Positions 1 through 8,725 of a stretch of DNA of 64,000 nt are shown one piece after another; the stretch's first letter is position 1, and each line of letters starts with the position of its first letter. This stretch comes from an uncultured Muribaculaceae bacterium (lineage in GTDB: Bacteria; Bacteroidota; Bacteroidia; Bacteroidales; Muribaculaceae), in assembly GCA_910577315.1 (NCBI GenBank), contig CAJTME010000008.1, positions 77,074 through 141,073 on the forward strand, given 5' to 3'. A program made the translations under genes and the position numbers. The notes under the pieces are model-generated. The model was not told the origin of the DNA. It was given only the letters and a program-made list of their open reading frames with translations, and did not search any database.

Positions 1-1585
1 GGTCCTTGAGCTCGTCGATCATCATCTTCATGGCCTCGTGGATGTAGCCGTACATGGTGTCGATGTTGCGGTATATTTCCTCGTTGAACTCGGCGTGGCT
101 CTCGATCTTGCGGTTGAGGATTTTGCCTATGCCCAGACAGCAGTCGGCGATTGATTCTATCTCGCTGATTATGCCGAGCATTGCGGCGATGCGGGCCTTA
201 CCCTCGTTTGAAAGGCGCCCTTCGGCGCATCGGTTGAGGTATCGGGCAATCTCGAGTTCCATGCGGTCGGAGATGTCCTCGTATTTCTCAAGCCGCGAGT
301 AGAGTTTGTTGAAATCCTCGCTCTTTTCCTTTGTGTGGATGAGTTGCTGGGCCATGTCGACCATGCGGTAGACGCGCTCGGCATAGACGCTCATTTCCTT
401 TTCGGCCTGGGCTATGCCGAGTTCCGAGGCATTGAGCAGACCGCGCGAGATGAACTTGAGGGTGAATTCGTCCTCGTGCTGGCGCGACGGCACGAGCCAT
501 TCCACAATCTTGACATAAATCTTGGTGAACCAAATCATTATGCACACGTTGACGATGTTGAACGTGGTGTGGAAAATCGACAGGCCGAACGACACGCTCA
601 TCTGCATGGCGCCGATTTTGGCGATTACGTCATGGCCGGCGGGCAGCGAGTTGTCGAACAGGTGGTTGTAGATGTCGGGGTTGGTGTGCTCGAGGTTGTT
701 GACGAAGTTGTAGAGGTCCTCGGGATTTCCCTGGCCGATGAGTTCTGTGAGCCATGCGTTCATCGAGGCGAAGGGCACGAACACGCACAGGCACCACACC
801 GTGCCGAGAAGATTGAACAGCAAGTGGCCCATGGCGGTGCGCTTGGCGGCCACGTTACCGCTCATCGAGGCGAGGATGGGGGTGATTGTCGTACCGATGT
901 TCGAGCCGAGCACCACGGCGCAGGCAAGCTCGAAGGTAATCCAGCCTTTCGTACACATTATCAGCACGATGGCGAAGGTGGCCGACGACGACTGGATGAT
1001 GGCCGTGAGCACCAGGCCCACCAGGGCGAAGATGAGTATCGAGCCTATGCCCATCGAGGCGTAGCCGCGCAGGACGGCGAACATCTCGGGGTTGGACTGC
1101 AGGTCGGGCACATAGTCTGAAATCATGTTCAGGCCCATGAACAGGAAGGCGAAGCCTATCAGGAATTCGCCGATGCTCTTCGACTTGCTTTTGTTGGTGA
1201 ACAGCAGCACGACGGCGACGCAGATGAGCGGCAGCACGGCCACCGACACGTCGACCTTGAAGCCGAACAGGGCGATGATCCATCCTGTGAATGTTGTGCC
1301 GACGTTGGCGCCGAATATGACGGCCATGGATTGCTGGAGTGTCATGAGGCCGGCGTTCACGAAGCTGACCACCATGACGGTCGATGCGGATGAACTTTGG
1401 ATGAGGGCTGTGATGAGGCAACCGGTGAGGAGTCCCGTGAAGGGATTGCGGGTCATTGCCGAGAGGATGTTGCGCAGGCGGTCGCCGGCAGCTTTCTGGA
1501 GGCCTTCGCTCATGACCTTCATGCCGTAGAGGAACAGGCCGACGGCGCCGAGCAGACCCAGGAAGTCGAGAATAGAGTAGTCCAT
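1..1585 (-). CDS. Na+/phosphate cotransporter family protein, 3' end outside window
   Basis: The start codon is the CAT at 1583-1585 on the plus strand, and the frame stays open for 528 codons to the left edge, so the C-terminus is missing. The protein begins MDYSILDFLGLLGAVGLFLYG and carries the two inverted QSSSA signatures of the NptA/PNaS family (TALIQSSSASTVM and TAIIQSSSATFAI), each followed by hydrophobic segments and GANVGTT/GSNIGTT motifs. The last visible 150 residues are helical and hydrophilic with a PhoU-like character (YAERVYRMVDMAQQL and further helices). The family imports inorganic phosphate with sodium at the inner membrane; the PhoU-like tail is thought to be regulatory. 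It is convergent with nothing visible and lies downstream of the kor terminator. Family identity is secure; the exact substrate is inferred. Confidence 0.9.
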   Translation of the reverse strand, partial: MDYSILDFLGLLGAVGLFLYGMKVMSEGLQKAAGDRLRNILSAMTRNPFTGLLTGCLITALIQSSSASTVMVVSFVNAGLMTLQQSMAVIFGANVGTTFTGWIIALFGFKVDVSVAVLPLICVAVVLLFTNKSKSKSIGEFLIGFAFLFMGLNMISDYVPDLQSNPEMFAVLRGYASMGIGSILIFALVGLVLTAIIQSSSATFAIVLIMCTKGWITFELACAVVLGSNIGTTITPILASMSGNVAAKRTAMGHLLFNLLGTVWCLCVFVPFASMNAWLTELIGQGNPEDLYNFVNNLEHTNPDIYNHLFDNSLPAGHDVIAKIGAMQMSVSFGLSIFHTTFNIVNVCIMIWFTKIYVKIVEWLVPSRQHEDEFTLKFISRGLLNASELGIAQAEKEMSVYAERVYRMVDMAQQLIHTKEKSEDFNKLYSRLEKYEDISDRMELEIARYLNRCAEGRLSNEGKARIAAMLGIISEIESIADCCLGIGKILNRKIESHAEFNEEIYRNIDTMYGYIHEAMKMMIDELKD

Positions 1586-1630
1586 TTTGGGTAATGATGT
1601 TGTGGCTTCAAGTAAGTTAAAATCGCACCG

Positions 1631-1638
1631 CAAAGTTA
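1631..1638 (-). promoter_or_regulatory. -7 promoter element of the Na/Pi transporter gene
   Basis: Reverse complement reads TAACTTTG, a perfect match to the Bacteroidetes TAnnTTTG element, about 45 nt upstream of the start codon. No convincing -33 TTTG is seen at the ideal distance. Confidence 0.5.
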
Positions 1639-1727
1639 CGGAGAATTTTACAATTCTTTACAAGCATAATGGAAAAAAGTTTGAATTGTACCGTGAATAT
1701 CGTGCCGGCATAAATCGTTCCCCTTGC

Positions 1728-1768
1728 AAAAACGGCGGGCAGACGCCGTTGATGCGTCTGCCCGCCGT
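1728..1768 (-). terminator. Intrinsic terminator of the korAB operon
   Basis: On the minus strand a perfect 15-bp GC-rich stem (1732-1746 with 1754-1768) is followed by a TTTTT run, 40 nt downstream of the korB stop codon. Confidence 0.8.
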
Positions 1769-1809
1769 CGCGGGGTATGTCATGCCTTTTCCGTTGGGGA
1801 AAGGGGCGA

Positions 1810-2826
1810 TTATTCCACTGTCCAGGTCTCGCCGGCCAGAATCATCGAGCGCAGCGAGTCGAAGCCTTTGCGGGCGCGCACTTCCTCGACCTGCTGGCTG
1901 ACGCCCTCGTCATAGGTGGGGGCGGCCACGTCGCGGATTACGCCGATGGCCAGCGGGAGGGTCTCGCCGTCCATCATGGCGAGCTGCTGGTGGAGGAAGT
2001 TCGACTCGGTGTGGGCGTCGTGGACGAGCACGTCGTCGAGGGTGTATCCGTCCTGGCCGACTGTTACGGCCTTGAGGCCGAAGCCGTCCTGCACCAGGCC
2101 TTTTTCCATGTCCTTGCCGAAGAGCATCTTCTCGCCGTGGCGCAGGTGGATGGTCTTTTCGGCGCGTACGGCCTTGTCGGTGATGGGGTTGTGGATGCCG
2201 TTGTTGAAGATCACGCAATTCTGGAGAATCTCGGTGACCGATGTTCCCTTGTGGCGTGCGGCGGCCACGAGCACTTCCTGCGAGGTGGCGAGTTCAACGT
2301 CGATCGAGCGGGCGAAGAAGTTGCCGCGGGCGCCGAAGCAGAGCTCGGCGGGGATGAAGGGGTCTTCGGTGGTTCCGTAGGGCGATGATTTCGACACGAA
2401 TCCGCGGGCCGAGGTCGGCGAATACTGACCCTTGGTGAGGCCGTAGATTTTGTTGTTGAACAGAATCATGTTTATGTCGACGTTGCGGCGGATTGCGTGG
2501 ATGAAGTGGTTGCCGCCGATTGCGAGGCCGTCGCCGTCGCCCGAAATCTGCCATACGGTCATCTCGGGGTTGGCCACCTTGAAGCCCGTGGCGATTGCCG
2601 CGGCGCGTCCGTGGATGGTGTGGAAGCCGTAGGTGTTCATGTAATAGGGCAGGCGCGACGAGCATCCGATGCCCGAAATCACGGCGGTCATGTGGGGCGG
2701 CACGCCGATTGTGGCCATTGCCTTGTGGAGGGTGTTGAGGATGGCGTGGTCGCCGCAGCCGGGACACCAGCGAACGCTTTGGTCGCTCTTGTATGAGGCT
2801 GCTGTATATTGCTGGTTTTCCATCAT
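1810..2826 (-). CDS. korB: 2-oxoglutarate:ferredoxin oxidoreductase beta subunit
   Basis: 338 residues, the normal size for the TPP-binding beta subunit. It contains WCPGCGDHAI near the N-terminus and the TPP/Mg motif region GDGDGLAIGGNHFIHA with NNKIYGLTKGQYSPTS following, all typical of KorB/OorB. With KorA it catalyses CoA-dependent oxidative decarboxylation of 2-oxoglutarate to succinyl-CoA with reduction of ferredoxin, a TCA-branch reaction in anaerobic Bacteroidales. The start ATG overlaps the korA stop by four bases (ATGA), which indicates translational coupling. Pyruvate or another 2-oxoacid could be the substrate, but the size and fused partner favour Kor. Confidence 0.9.
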   Translation of the reverse strand: MMENQQYTAASYKSDQSVRWCPGCGDHAILNTLHKAMATIGVPPHMTAVISGIGCSSRLPYYMNTYGFHTIHGRAAAIATGFKVANPEMTVWQISGDGDGLAIGGNHFIHAIRRNVDINMILFNNKIYGLTKGQYSPTSARGFVSKSSPYGTTEDPFIPAELCFGARGNFFARSIDVELATSQEVLVAAARHKGTSVTEILQNCVIFNNGIHNPITDKAVRAEKTIHLRHGEKMLFGKDMEKGLVQDGFGLKAVTVGQDGYTLDDVLVHDAHTESNFLHQQLAMMDGETLPLAIGVIRDVAAPTYDEGVSQQVEEVRARKGFDSLRSMILAGETWTVE

Positions 2827-4673
2827 TTCGTTGCGATAAGGTTCTTGGTTTGTTCGACGATTTCGCTCACCTGGAAGGGCTGGCCCTGAATCTTGTTGAT
2901 GCGCAGGATTTCAATGCCGGGGAGCTTGGCCTGGAGATAGTCGGCAAACATGCCGGTGTTGAGCTCGGCCACAATCACGCGGCGGTAGCGGCGGATGGTG
3001 TCGAGGGCGTTGGCGGGGAGCGGGTTGATGTAGCGGAAGTGTGCGAACGCTGTGGGAGTGCCCTCGGCGTTGAGGGTCTCGGTGGCGGTGCGCAGGTGGC
3101 CGTAGGTGCCGCCCCAGCCGATGAGGAGGGTGTCGGCGTCGGGGTTGCCGAGCACTTCGAGGGCCGGGATGTCGTCGGCGATGCGGGCTATCTTCTCGCG
3201 GCGGGTGTTGACCATCTTCTCGTGGTTGACGGGGTCGGTTGAGATTGCGCCGGTGTTGAAGTCCTTTTCGAGGCCGCCGAGGCGGTGTGCGGCGCCTTCG
3301 GTGCCGGGGATGGCCCAGCGGCGCACCTTCGACTTCTCGTCGCGCTGGTAGGGACGCCAGCCGGCGTTGAGCTGTTCGGGGGTTACGTAGGGCACCTTGA
3401 TGGCGGGGAACTCATCGGCCTCGGGGATGCGCCATGCGCTCGAGCCGTTGCCGATGAAGGCGTCGGTGAGCAGGATGACGGGGGTCATGTGCTCGACGGC
3501 GATGCGGGCTGCCTCGAAGGCCATGGTGAAGCAGTCGGTGGGGGTGGCTGCGGCAACCACCGCCAGGGGCGACTCGCCGTTGCGGCCGTAGAGGGCCTGG
3601 AACAGGTCGGTCTGTTCGGTCTTGGTGGGGAGACCGGTGGATGGGCCGCCGCGCTGCACGTCAATCACCACCAGGGGCAGCTCGGCCATTACGGCCAGGC
3701 CGATGCCTTCGCTCTTGAGGGCGAGGCCGGGACCCGAGGTGGATGTTACGGCGAGGTTGCCGGCAAACGATGCGCCGATGGCCGAGCATACGCCTGCAAT
3801 CTCGTCTTCCATCTGGATGGCCTTGACGCCGAGGTCCTTGCGCTTGGCGAGCTCGTGGAGGATGTCGGTGGCCGGGGTGATGGGATAGGAGCCGAGGAAC
3901 AGCGGGCGTCCGGCCTTTTCCGAAGCCATGATGAGGCCCCAGGCGGTGGCGGTGTTGCCGTTGATGTCGGTGTATGTGCCCGGACGGGGCTCGTCGCTCT
4001 CGATGCGGTAGGTCGATACGGAGGCGTGGATGTTGTTGCCGTAGTTGTATCCGGCTTCGATTACCTTGGCGTTTGCCTCGTAGACGGCGGGTTTCTTGGC
4101 GAATTTCTTTTGGAGGTGGCGCAGGGCGGCGTCGAGCGGGCGGTCGAACAGCCAGCACACCAGGCCGAGCGCGAAGATGTTGCGGCATTTGAGGATGCTC
4201 TTGGCGTCGAGGCCGCTTTCGGCCAGGGCTGCCTTGGTGAGCGACGTCACCGGCACCTCGACCACCTGGGCCTTGATGCCGAGTTCCTCAAACGGGTTGT
4301 TTGTAGCGAATTGTGCTTTTTTCAGGTCGGCTTCCTTGAAGGAGTCGATGTCGACAATGATTACGCCGCCGGGTTTGAGGAACTTAACGTTCTGTTTCAA
4401 AGCAGCGGGATTCATGGCAATGAGGACGTCACAGCTGTCGCCGGGGGTGTGGACGCTTTGGCCCACGCTCACCTGGAAGCCCGACACGCCGCTGAGCGAG
4501 CCCTGCGGAGCGCGGATTTCGGCGGGATAGTCGGGGAAGGTCGAGACCTGGTTGCCGACTCCGGCCGAAATGTTGGTGAAAATGTTTCCGGCCAGCTGCA
4601 TGCCGTCGCCCGAGTCGCCCGAGAAGCGGACGACCACCTTGTCGAGAACTTTTACGTTGGTCTTCTCTAACAT
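2823..4673 (-). CDS. korA: 2-oxoglutarate:ferredoxin oxidoreductase alpha subunit (gamma-alpha fusion)
   Basis: 616 residues, consistent with the fused form in which a gamma domain (about residues 10-190, starting VVVRFSGDSGDGMQLAGN) precedes the alpha pyrimidine-binding domain (from about 230, ITPATDILHELA, ITSTSGPGLALK-type GPG loop, RGGPSTGLPTKTEQ). This is the standard arrangement in Bacteroidetes. It works with KorB in the cytoplasm to make succinyl-CoA and reduced ferredoxin. It is the first gene of a two-gene operon with a clear promoter upstream and a terminator after korB. Confidence 0.92.
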   Translation of the reverse strand: MLEKTNVKVLDKVVVRFSGDSGDGMQLAGNIFTNISAGVGNQVSTFPDYPAEIRAPQGSLSGVSGFQVSVGQSVHTPGDSCDVLIAMNPAALKQNVKFLKPGGVIIVDIDSFKEADLKKAQFATNNPFEELGIKAQVVEVPVTSLTKAALAESGLDAKSILKCRNIFALGLVCWLFDRPLDAALRHLQKKFAKKPAVYEANAKVIEAGYNYGNNIHASVSTYRIESDEPRPGTYTDINGNTATAWGLIMASEKAGRPLFLGSYPITPATDILHELAKRKDLGVKAIQMEDEIAGVCSAIGASFAGNLAVTSTSGPGLALKSEGIGLAVMAELPLVVIDVQRGGPSTGLPTKTEQTDLFQALYGRNGESPLAVVAAATPTDCFTMAFEAARIAVEHMTPVILLTDAFIGNGSSAWRIPEADEFPAIKVPYVTPEQLNAGWRPYQRDEKSKVRRWAIPGTEGAAHRLGGLEKDFNTGAISTDPVNHEKMVNTRREKIARIADDIPALEVLGNPDADTLLIGWGGTYGHLRTATETLNAEGTPTAFAHFRYINPLPANALDTIRRYRRVIVAELNTGMFADYLQAKLPGIEILRINKIQGQPFQVSEIVEQTKNLIATK

Positions 4674-4727
4674 AATGATTTAGGGTCTATTAAACGGTCA
4701 AGGTAAGGTAGTTTTGACTTGTAGGGG

Positions 4728-4758
4728 CAAAGGTAGGTAAAGTTTTTGGATTGGCAAA
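4728..4758 (-). promoter_or_regulatory. Promoter of korAB
   Basis: Minus strand: -33 TTTG (4755-4758), 19-nt gap, -7 TACCTTTG (4728-4735), a good Bacteroidetes primary sigma-factor promoter. It predicts a leader of about 50 nt before korA. Confidence 0.75.
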
Positions 4759-4915
4759 TTTTATTTCAAGGAATAATGTAATTATGTTTCCGCAGCAGGT
4801 TTTTCCGTGATTTTCCTGTCGGAAATTTGGCATATCCTGCGGAAAGTCGCGGTGGCGGAAAACCGGCGGTTGTAATTTCGCATTGTAAAACTTCAATTTT
4901 AATCCACTCATTATT

Positions 4916-5107
4916 ATGAACGACAACCAATCCATCCCGCCCGCCGCCGGTGCGGAACCCGAAATCGCCGGCGATGGCCCCGCCATGTACCAGTCGCTGC
5001 TGCCCGGCAACGAGGCCGGGGCCGCGCCCGACGACCCCACCGACGGCTTTCTGGCCGACCGTCCCTTCCGGCGCCTTTTCTTTGAAGAAGACCAGTTTAA
5101 CGTTTAA
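4916..5107 (+). CDS. Small acidic protein opening the phage head cassette
   Basis: 63 residues, rich in Pro, Ala and Asp/Glu, no signal peptide or membrane segment. I do not recognise a family. It is kept because it starts the tightly packed plus-strand run that continues into the capsid-like gene (12 nt to the next small ORF), and its ATG follows an AT-rich upstream region. A head-associated, scaffold or cargo role would fit the location, but that is a guess. Confidence 0.45.
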   Translation: MNDNQSIPPAAGAEPEIAGDGPAMYQSLLPGNEAGAAPDDPTDGFLADRPFRRLFFEEDQFNV

Positions 5108-5119
5108 CTGAAAAACACC

Positions 5120-5212
5120 ATGAAAAACATCCGTAAATTCCTGCGCTTCATCATGGCGCTGCTCGAGTGCATCATCCCCAAAACCAACCGACAGAACAAA
5201 AAACAAGACTGA
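5120..5212 (+). CDS. 30-residue basic ORF
   Basis: Short open frame starting MKNIRKFLRFIMALLEC and ending in a basic tail, four bases before the capsid gene ATG. The N-terminal half could form one amphipathic or membrane helix. It resembles in style the tiny hydrophobic/basic proteins often found near Bacteroidales phage genes, but I cannot assign a family. It is included because of the gapless spacing and the plausible coding pattern. Confidence 0.35.
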   Translation: MKNIRKFLRFIMALLECIIPKTNRQNKKQD

Positions 5213-5215
5213 ACC

Positions 5216-6448
5216 ATGACAAACATCGTTTCAGGCGCGGCAGGCGGCCAGCACGTGGCCGGCGCGCCCCTCACCACTTCCGCAACCCGCCAGGCGTCGC
5301 CCGATTTGCTGCGCAACGCCATCGACGAGCGCATCGTGCGCATACGTCCCATGTCGACTCCCCTCGACCAGATTTCGCGCTGCGCCGGCTCGCGCCGCTG
5401 CGGGGCCATGACGGTCGAATACTATTCGGTCGACACCAAGAAAACCGAGTCGACCGTCAACGGCATGGTCGACACTGACATGACCGTCTCGCACGGCGAC
5501 TTGAAAACTTTCAAGGTCAAGGTGAACGACCCCGGTATTTTCGAGGTGTCCGAGACCGTGCTTTTCCCTGGCAAGGATGTTAACGGCCGCCCGATGGTGG
5601 GCTATGTGTTCGCCGCCGACGACACCGGTGCGCTCGAGGTTGTGGCCCTGGGCGACGGCAAGCCGGCCGACGGCGTCATTCCCGACGGCTCGAAAATCGT
5701 GCGCATGGGCCGCGCGGCTACCGAACTCGACGTGCAGACGCCCCAGTTCCAGGCCCTGCCCAAAAAGGCGAGCAACCATTGCCAGATTTTCAAGATGCAG
5801 GTGGAGCAGTCGACCCTCCAGCGCCTGGCCGACAAGGAAGCCGGCTGGACCCTCTCTGACCAGGAGGAGGCAGCCGTCATCGACATGCGCCTCGGCATGG
5901 AGAAGAACTTCCTGTTCGGCTGCCGCGCCAAAATCTTCGACCCCTCCAAAAACGAGGAGGTCTACCTCACCGGCGGCATCTGGAACCAGACCTCGGAAAC
6001 CGTCGAGGTCAACGTCGACACCCTCTCGCACGCCGACCTCATCACCATCGCGTCGCGCGCCTTCACCGACAACAACGGTTCCAAGCGCAAGATCATCATG
6101 GGCGGCACCGATTTCGTGGCCGCGCTGTGCCGGCAGGAGGTGGTCAACGTGGCGCCCATCGGCAGCACCCTTGCCAAGTGGGGCCTCGAGGCACGCGAGA
6201 TTGTGACCAACTTCGGCCACCTCTATGTGATTCACTCGGAAATCTTCGACCAGTGCGGCCACTCCAAGGACGCCATGGTCATCGACCCCAACTACATCAC
6301 CAAGTACACCCACATCCCCTTCCACGCCGAGAAACTCGACCTGCGCCGCGCCGGCACCCGCAACACCGACGCCGTCGTGCTCACCGAGGCTTCGTGCCTG
6401 GTGCTGCGCTATCCCAAGTCGCACCTCCGCATCGTCCACAAGGCGTAA
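5216..6448 (+). CDS. Phage major capsid protein-like (SU10/DUF5309-type)
   Basis: 410 residues. The C-terminal two thirds have the look of HK97-fold capsid proteins of the SU10/DUF5309 group: a helix region with CQIFKMQVEQSTLQ, a conserved LGMEKNFLFGCRAKIFD segment (spine helix end), KRKIIMGGTDFVAAL, then a strand-rich end with TNFGHLYVIHSEIFDQCG and VIDPNYI. There is no N-terminal protease/delta domain. The next two genes look like a connector and a portal, supporting a head role. There is no terminase or protease nearby. GC and codon use match host genes, suggesting long residence. An encapsulin-like domesticated shell is an alternative, made less likely by the portal-like neighbour. Confidence 0.65.
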   Translation: MTNIVSGAAGGQHVAGAPLTTSATRQASPDLLRNAIDERIVRIRPMSTPLDQISRCAGSRRCGAMTVEYYSVDTKKTESTVNGMVDTDMTVSHGDLKTFKVKVNDPGIFEVSETVLFPGKDVNGRPMVGYVFAADDTGALEVVALGDGKPADGVIPDGSKIVRMGRAATELDVQTPQFQALPKKASNHCQIFKMQVEQSTLQRLADKEAGWTLSDQEEAAVIDMRLGMEKNFLFGCRAKIFDPSKNEEVYLTGGIWNQTSETVEVNVDTLSHADLITIASRAFTDNNGSKRKIIMGGTDFVAALCRQEVVNVAPIGSTLAKWGLEAREIVTNFGHLYVIHSEIFDQCGHSKDAMVIDPNYITKYTHIPFHAEKLDLRRAGTRNTDAVVLTEASCLVLRYPKSHLRIVHKA

Positions 6449-6464
6449 TTCCCAACCGACCGAT

Positions 6465-6980
6465 ATGCTGACCCTGACAAAAAGTGAAATGCTCGCGCTG
6501 TGGCGCAAGTCGCACGGCCTTGACACGCTCCGTGCCGACTGCTCGGTCGAGGCGGTGGACGGCATCGACATCGATGCCTGGCTCGAACCTAAAATGCGCC
6601 GTTGGTACCTCAACCTGCTTGACACGGCCCCGGCCCATCTCGTGCCTGTCGGGGAATTCGGCCGTTCGTCATCCGTCACCGTCACCGCCTCGCCGGTGGG
6701 CACAATCGTGCCGCCGGCGGCGGTGAGGCGGGTGCTGTCGGTGAAGCTGCAGGGATGGCAGCGCCCGGTGGTGCCGGTACCCGAGGAGGAGGCCGCCGGG
6801 CGTCTCGGACGGCTGGCCTCGCCGTTCTGCCGCCCGGGACGCAACGAGCCGCTGGCCGTTGTGCGCGCCGACGGAACCCTGCTCGTGGCTCCGGTCGACG
6901 TGCCGGTGGTGGAATCGCTGCGCTGCGTGGCCGACCCCGGCGAGGACGTGTACCAGCTCGACGAAACCCTGCTTACGTGA
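6465..6980 (+). CDS. Putative head-tail connector / head completion protein
   Basis: 171 residues, soluble, without a signal peptide. The N-terminal 50 residues are helical and the rest is strand-rich with Val/Pro-rich stretches. No family recognised from sequence alone. Position between capsid and portal genes, 16 nt after the capsid stop, suggests a connector or adaptor. The ATG at 6465 is the only sensible start. Confidence 0.4.
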   Translation: MLTLTKSEMLALWRKSHGLDTLRADCSVEAVDGIDIDAWLEPKMRRWYLNLLDTAPAHLVPVGEFGRSSSVTVTASPVGTIVPPAAVRRVLSVKLQGWQRPVVPVPEEEAAGRLGRLASPFCRPGRNEPLAVVRADGTLLVAPVDVPVVESLRCVADPGEDVYQLDETLLT

Positions 6981-7035
6981 CAAGAGGGTGTTTAAACCCC
7001 CTAAATCTTCATTCCGTTCACTTACTTATTATGAT

Positions 7036-8331
7036 ATGATTGACAAGGCTTATTCAGCATGGGCGGCGGCCGCCGACTTCCGCGCCCGCCGCGCCCGGCA
7101 GAAACGTTACACCTACGGCGACCAGTGGTCGGACATCGTGCCCGACGGCACCGGCGCCATGAAGCGGGAATATGACCTGGCCATGGAGAAAGGCAAGCGG
7201 CCGCTCACCAACAACCTCCTGCGCCAGCTCGTGAAGACCATTGTGGGCCGCTACCGCACCCGCGCCTACGAACAGGGCCTTTACGACAGCGAGCCCGGCT
7301 CGGTCGACGCCCGCAACGCCCTCGCCGAGCTCGACGCCAGGATGCTCGAGGAGTTCGTGGTGTCGGGTGCGGCGGTTCAGCGCGTGGTGGCCGAGCGCCG
7401 TCCCGGTGGCGACGGCGTCTGGGTCGACAACGTGGATTTGCGCATGTTTTTCGTCAATCCCTACCGCGACCCGCGCGGCCTCGACATAGACTTCGTCGGC
7501 ATGCTGCACGACTTTTCGTGGCCCGAGGTGGTCAACCGCTTCTCGCGTGGCTCGCGCACCCGCACCGCGTGGCTCAAGACCCTGCTCGACCAGCCCGTCG
7601 CCGGTCCGTTTGCCGACGGTCCGGCCCTCGGTTCGCCCTCGGGCGGCGACGTCGACTTTTTCCGCGCTCCCGACGGCCGTTTCCGCGTGGTCGAGACCTG
7701 GGCGCTCGAGGGGCGCACGGTCAACGTGCGCGGCCGCGTGCGCATGGAGATGGTGTGGCGCTGCCGCTGGCTCGCGCCCGACGGCACGGTACTCGACGAA
7801 TACAACTCGCCCTTCCCCCACGGCTCGCATCCTTTTGTGGTCAAGCTCTATCCCCTCACCGACGGCGAGGTCCACTCGTTTGTCGAGGATGTCATCGACC
7901 AGCAGCGCAACATCAACCGCCTGGTCACCCTCATCGACTCGATGATGGGCGCCTCGGCCAAGGGTGTCCTTCTGTTCCCCATCGACCAGCTGCCGCGCGG
8001 TGTATCGCTGCAGGACGTCACCTCCTGCTGGGCGCACACCGACGCCGTGATTCCCATCACGGGCCGCGGCAACCAGCTCCCGACCCAGCTTCAGGCCGTT
8101 CCGAACCCCGGCGCCTACCAGTTGCTCGATTTGCAGATGAACCTGTTCGAGCGCACGTGCGGCATCAGCGACGCGCTGTTGGGACGCAATGTGTCGCCCG
8201 CGACCGGCTCGACGCTCTACGAGGCTCAGGTGCAGAACGCCACCATCGCCCTGGCCGACCTGCTCGACACCTTCGCGTCGTTCACCGCCGCGCGCTCGGC
8301 TAAGGTGGCCCGCACGCTCGCCGCGTCGTGA
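7036..8331 (+). CDS. Short phage portal-like protein
   Basis: 431 residues from the ATG at 7036; the same frame is open back to 6859, but that would overlap the previous gene. Features fit a portal: an N-terminal helical region with KRPLTNNLLRQLVKTIVGRYRTR, a central strand-rich clip-like region, the run DVIDQQRNINRLVTLIDSMMGASAKG typical of the portal stem/long helix, and NLFERTCGISDALLG near the C-terminus. It is short for P22-like portals and lacks an obvious C-terminal barrel. It is the last gene of the cassette; the order capsid-connector-portal is reversed relative to most tailed phages, and no terminase follows before the tRNA gene. Confidence 0.6.
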   Translation: MIDKAYSAWAAAADFRARRARQKRYTYGDQWSDIVPDGTGAMKREYDLAMEKGKRPLTNNLLRQLVKTIVGRYRTRAYEQGLYDSEPGSVDARNALAELDARMLEEFVVSGAAVQRVVAERRPGGDGVWVDNVDLRMFFVNPYRDPRGLDIDFVGMLHDFSWPEVVNRFSRGSRTRTAWLKTLLDQPVAGPFADGPALGSPSGGDVDFFRAPDGRFRVVETWALEGRTVNVRGRVRMEMVWRCRWLAPDGTVLDEYNSPFPHGSHPFVVKLYPLTDGEVHSFVEDVIDQQRNINRLVTLIDSMMGASAKGVLLFPIDQLPRGVSLQDVTSCWAHTDAVIPITGRGNQLPTQLQAVPNPGAYQLLDLQMNLFERTCGISDALLGRNVSPATGSTLYEAQVQNATIALADLLDTFASFTAARSAKVARTLAAS

Positions 8332-8442
8332 CACACTCCGGCGCCTTGAAATTCGGCTGTTTTTTATGCGCTCGGTAAGTCTGTGTGCCACAGCTTGTTG
8401 AAATTGCGGTGTAAAAATTTCCGTAAAAAAGTGGCTGAAAAA

Positions 8443-8474
8443 TTTGGCCGGTTCGGAAAAAGTGCCTAACTTTG
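8443..8474 (+). promoter_or_regulatory. Promoter of tRNA-Val
   Basis: -33 TTTG (8443-8446), 20-nt gap, -7 TAACTTTG (8467-8474), 19 nt before the mature tRNA 5' end. The surrounding AATTTGGCCGGTTCGGAAAA recurs almost unchanged at the endonuclease I promoter near 17.0 kb. Confidence 0.8.
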
Positions 8475-8493
8475 CATCGCTTTCGACAAGAAA

Positions 8494-8568
8494 GGGCGCT
8501 TAGCTCAGCTGGTTCAGAGCGTCTGCCTTACAAGCAGAGGGTCGGGGGTTCGAATCCCTCAGCGCCCA
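8494..8568 (+). tRNA. tRNA-Val (anticodon TAC)
   Basis: Seven-base acceptor stem GGGCGCT pairs with AGCGCCC (8561-8567); D-arm GCTCAGCTGGTTCAGAGC; anticodon stem TCTGC/GCAGA around the loop CTTACAA gives anticodon UAC; T-arm loop GGTTCGAATCC is canonical. The discriminator base is A at 8568 and the 3' CCA is not encoded. A head-gene remnant ends 160 nt upstream. Confidence 0.97.
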
Positions 8569-8590
8569 CAAGGATAAACCAATCATCACG

Positions 8591-8620
8591 CCGGACTTCT
8601 CAACGAAGTCCGGTTTTTTT
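8591..8620 (+). terminator. Terminator after tRNA-Val
   Basis: Nine-base perfect stem CCGGACTTC/GAAGTCCGG with a 5-nt loop followed by seven T. Confidence 0.9.
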
Positions 8621-8654
8621 ATTTGGGGGTTTCAGGTGGGAGTTTGAAACTTAA

Positions 8655-8686
8655 TTTGTGGCTTTGCACATTATTTATTAACTTTG
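8655..8686 (+). promoter_or_regulatory. Promoter of lysS
   Basis: -33 TTTG (8655-8658), 20-nt gap, -7 TAACTTTG (8679-8686), about 35 nt upstream of the chosen lysS ATG. It rules out the earlier in-frame start at 8684. Confidence 0.75.
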
Positions 8687-8725
8687 CGCGTAATTTTATC
8701 TTTTGAAACCTATTACGCAAAATAT

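Noticed and set aside
3285..4670. Long plus-strand ORF of 461 codons
   Set aside because: Antisense shadow of korA, which has clear catalytic motifs; high GC makes such frames common here.
5231..6844. Minus-strand ORF of 537 codons over the capsid gene
   Set aside because: Low-complexity shadow of the capsid-like and connector genes; no recognisable domain.
6859..7035. N-terminal extension of the portal-like ORF
   Set aside because: It would overlap the connector-like gene by 122 nt; ATG at 7036 follows an AT-rich gap and begins a natural portal N-terminus.
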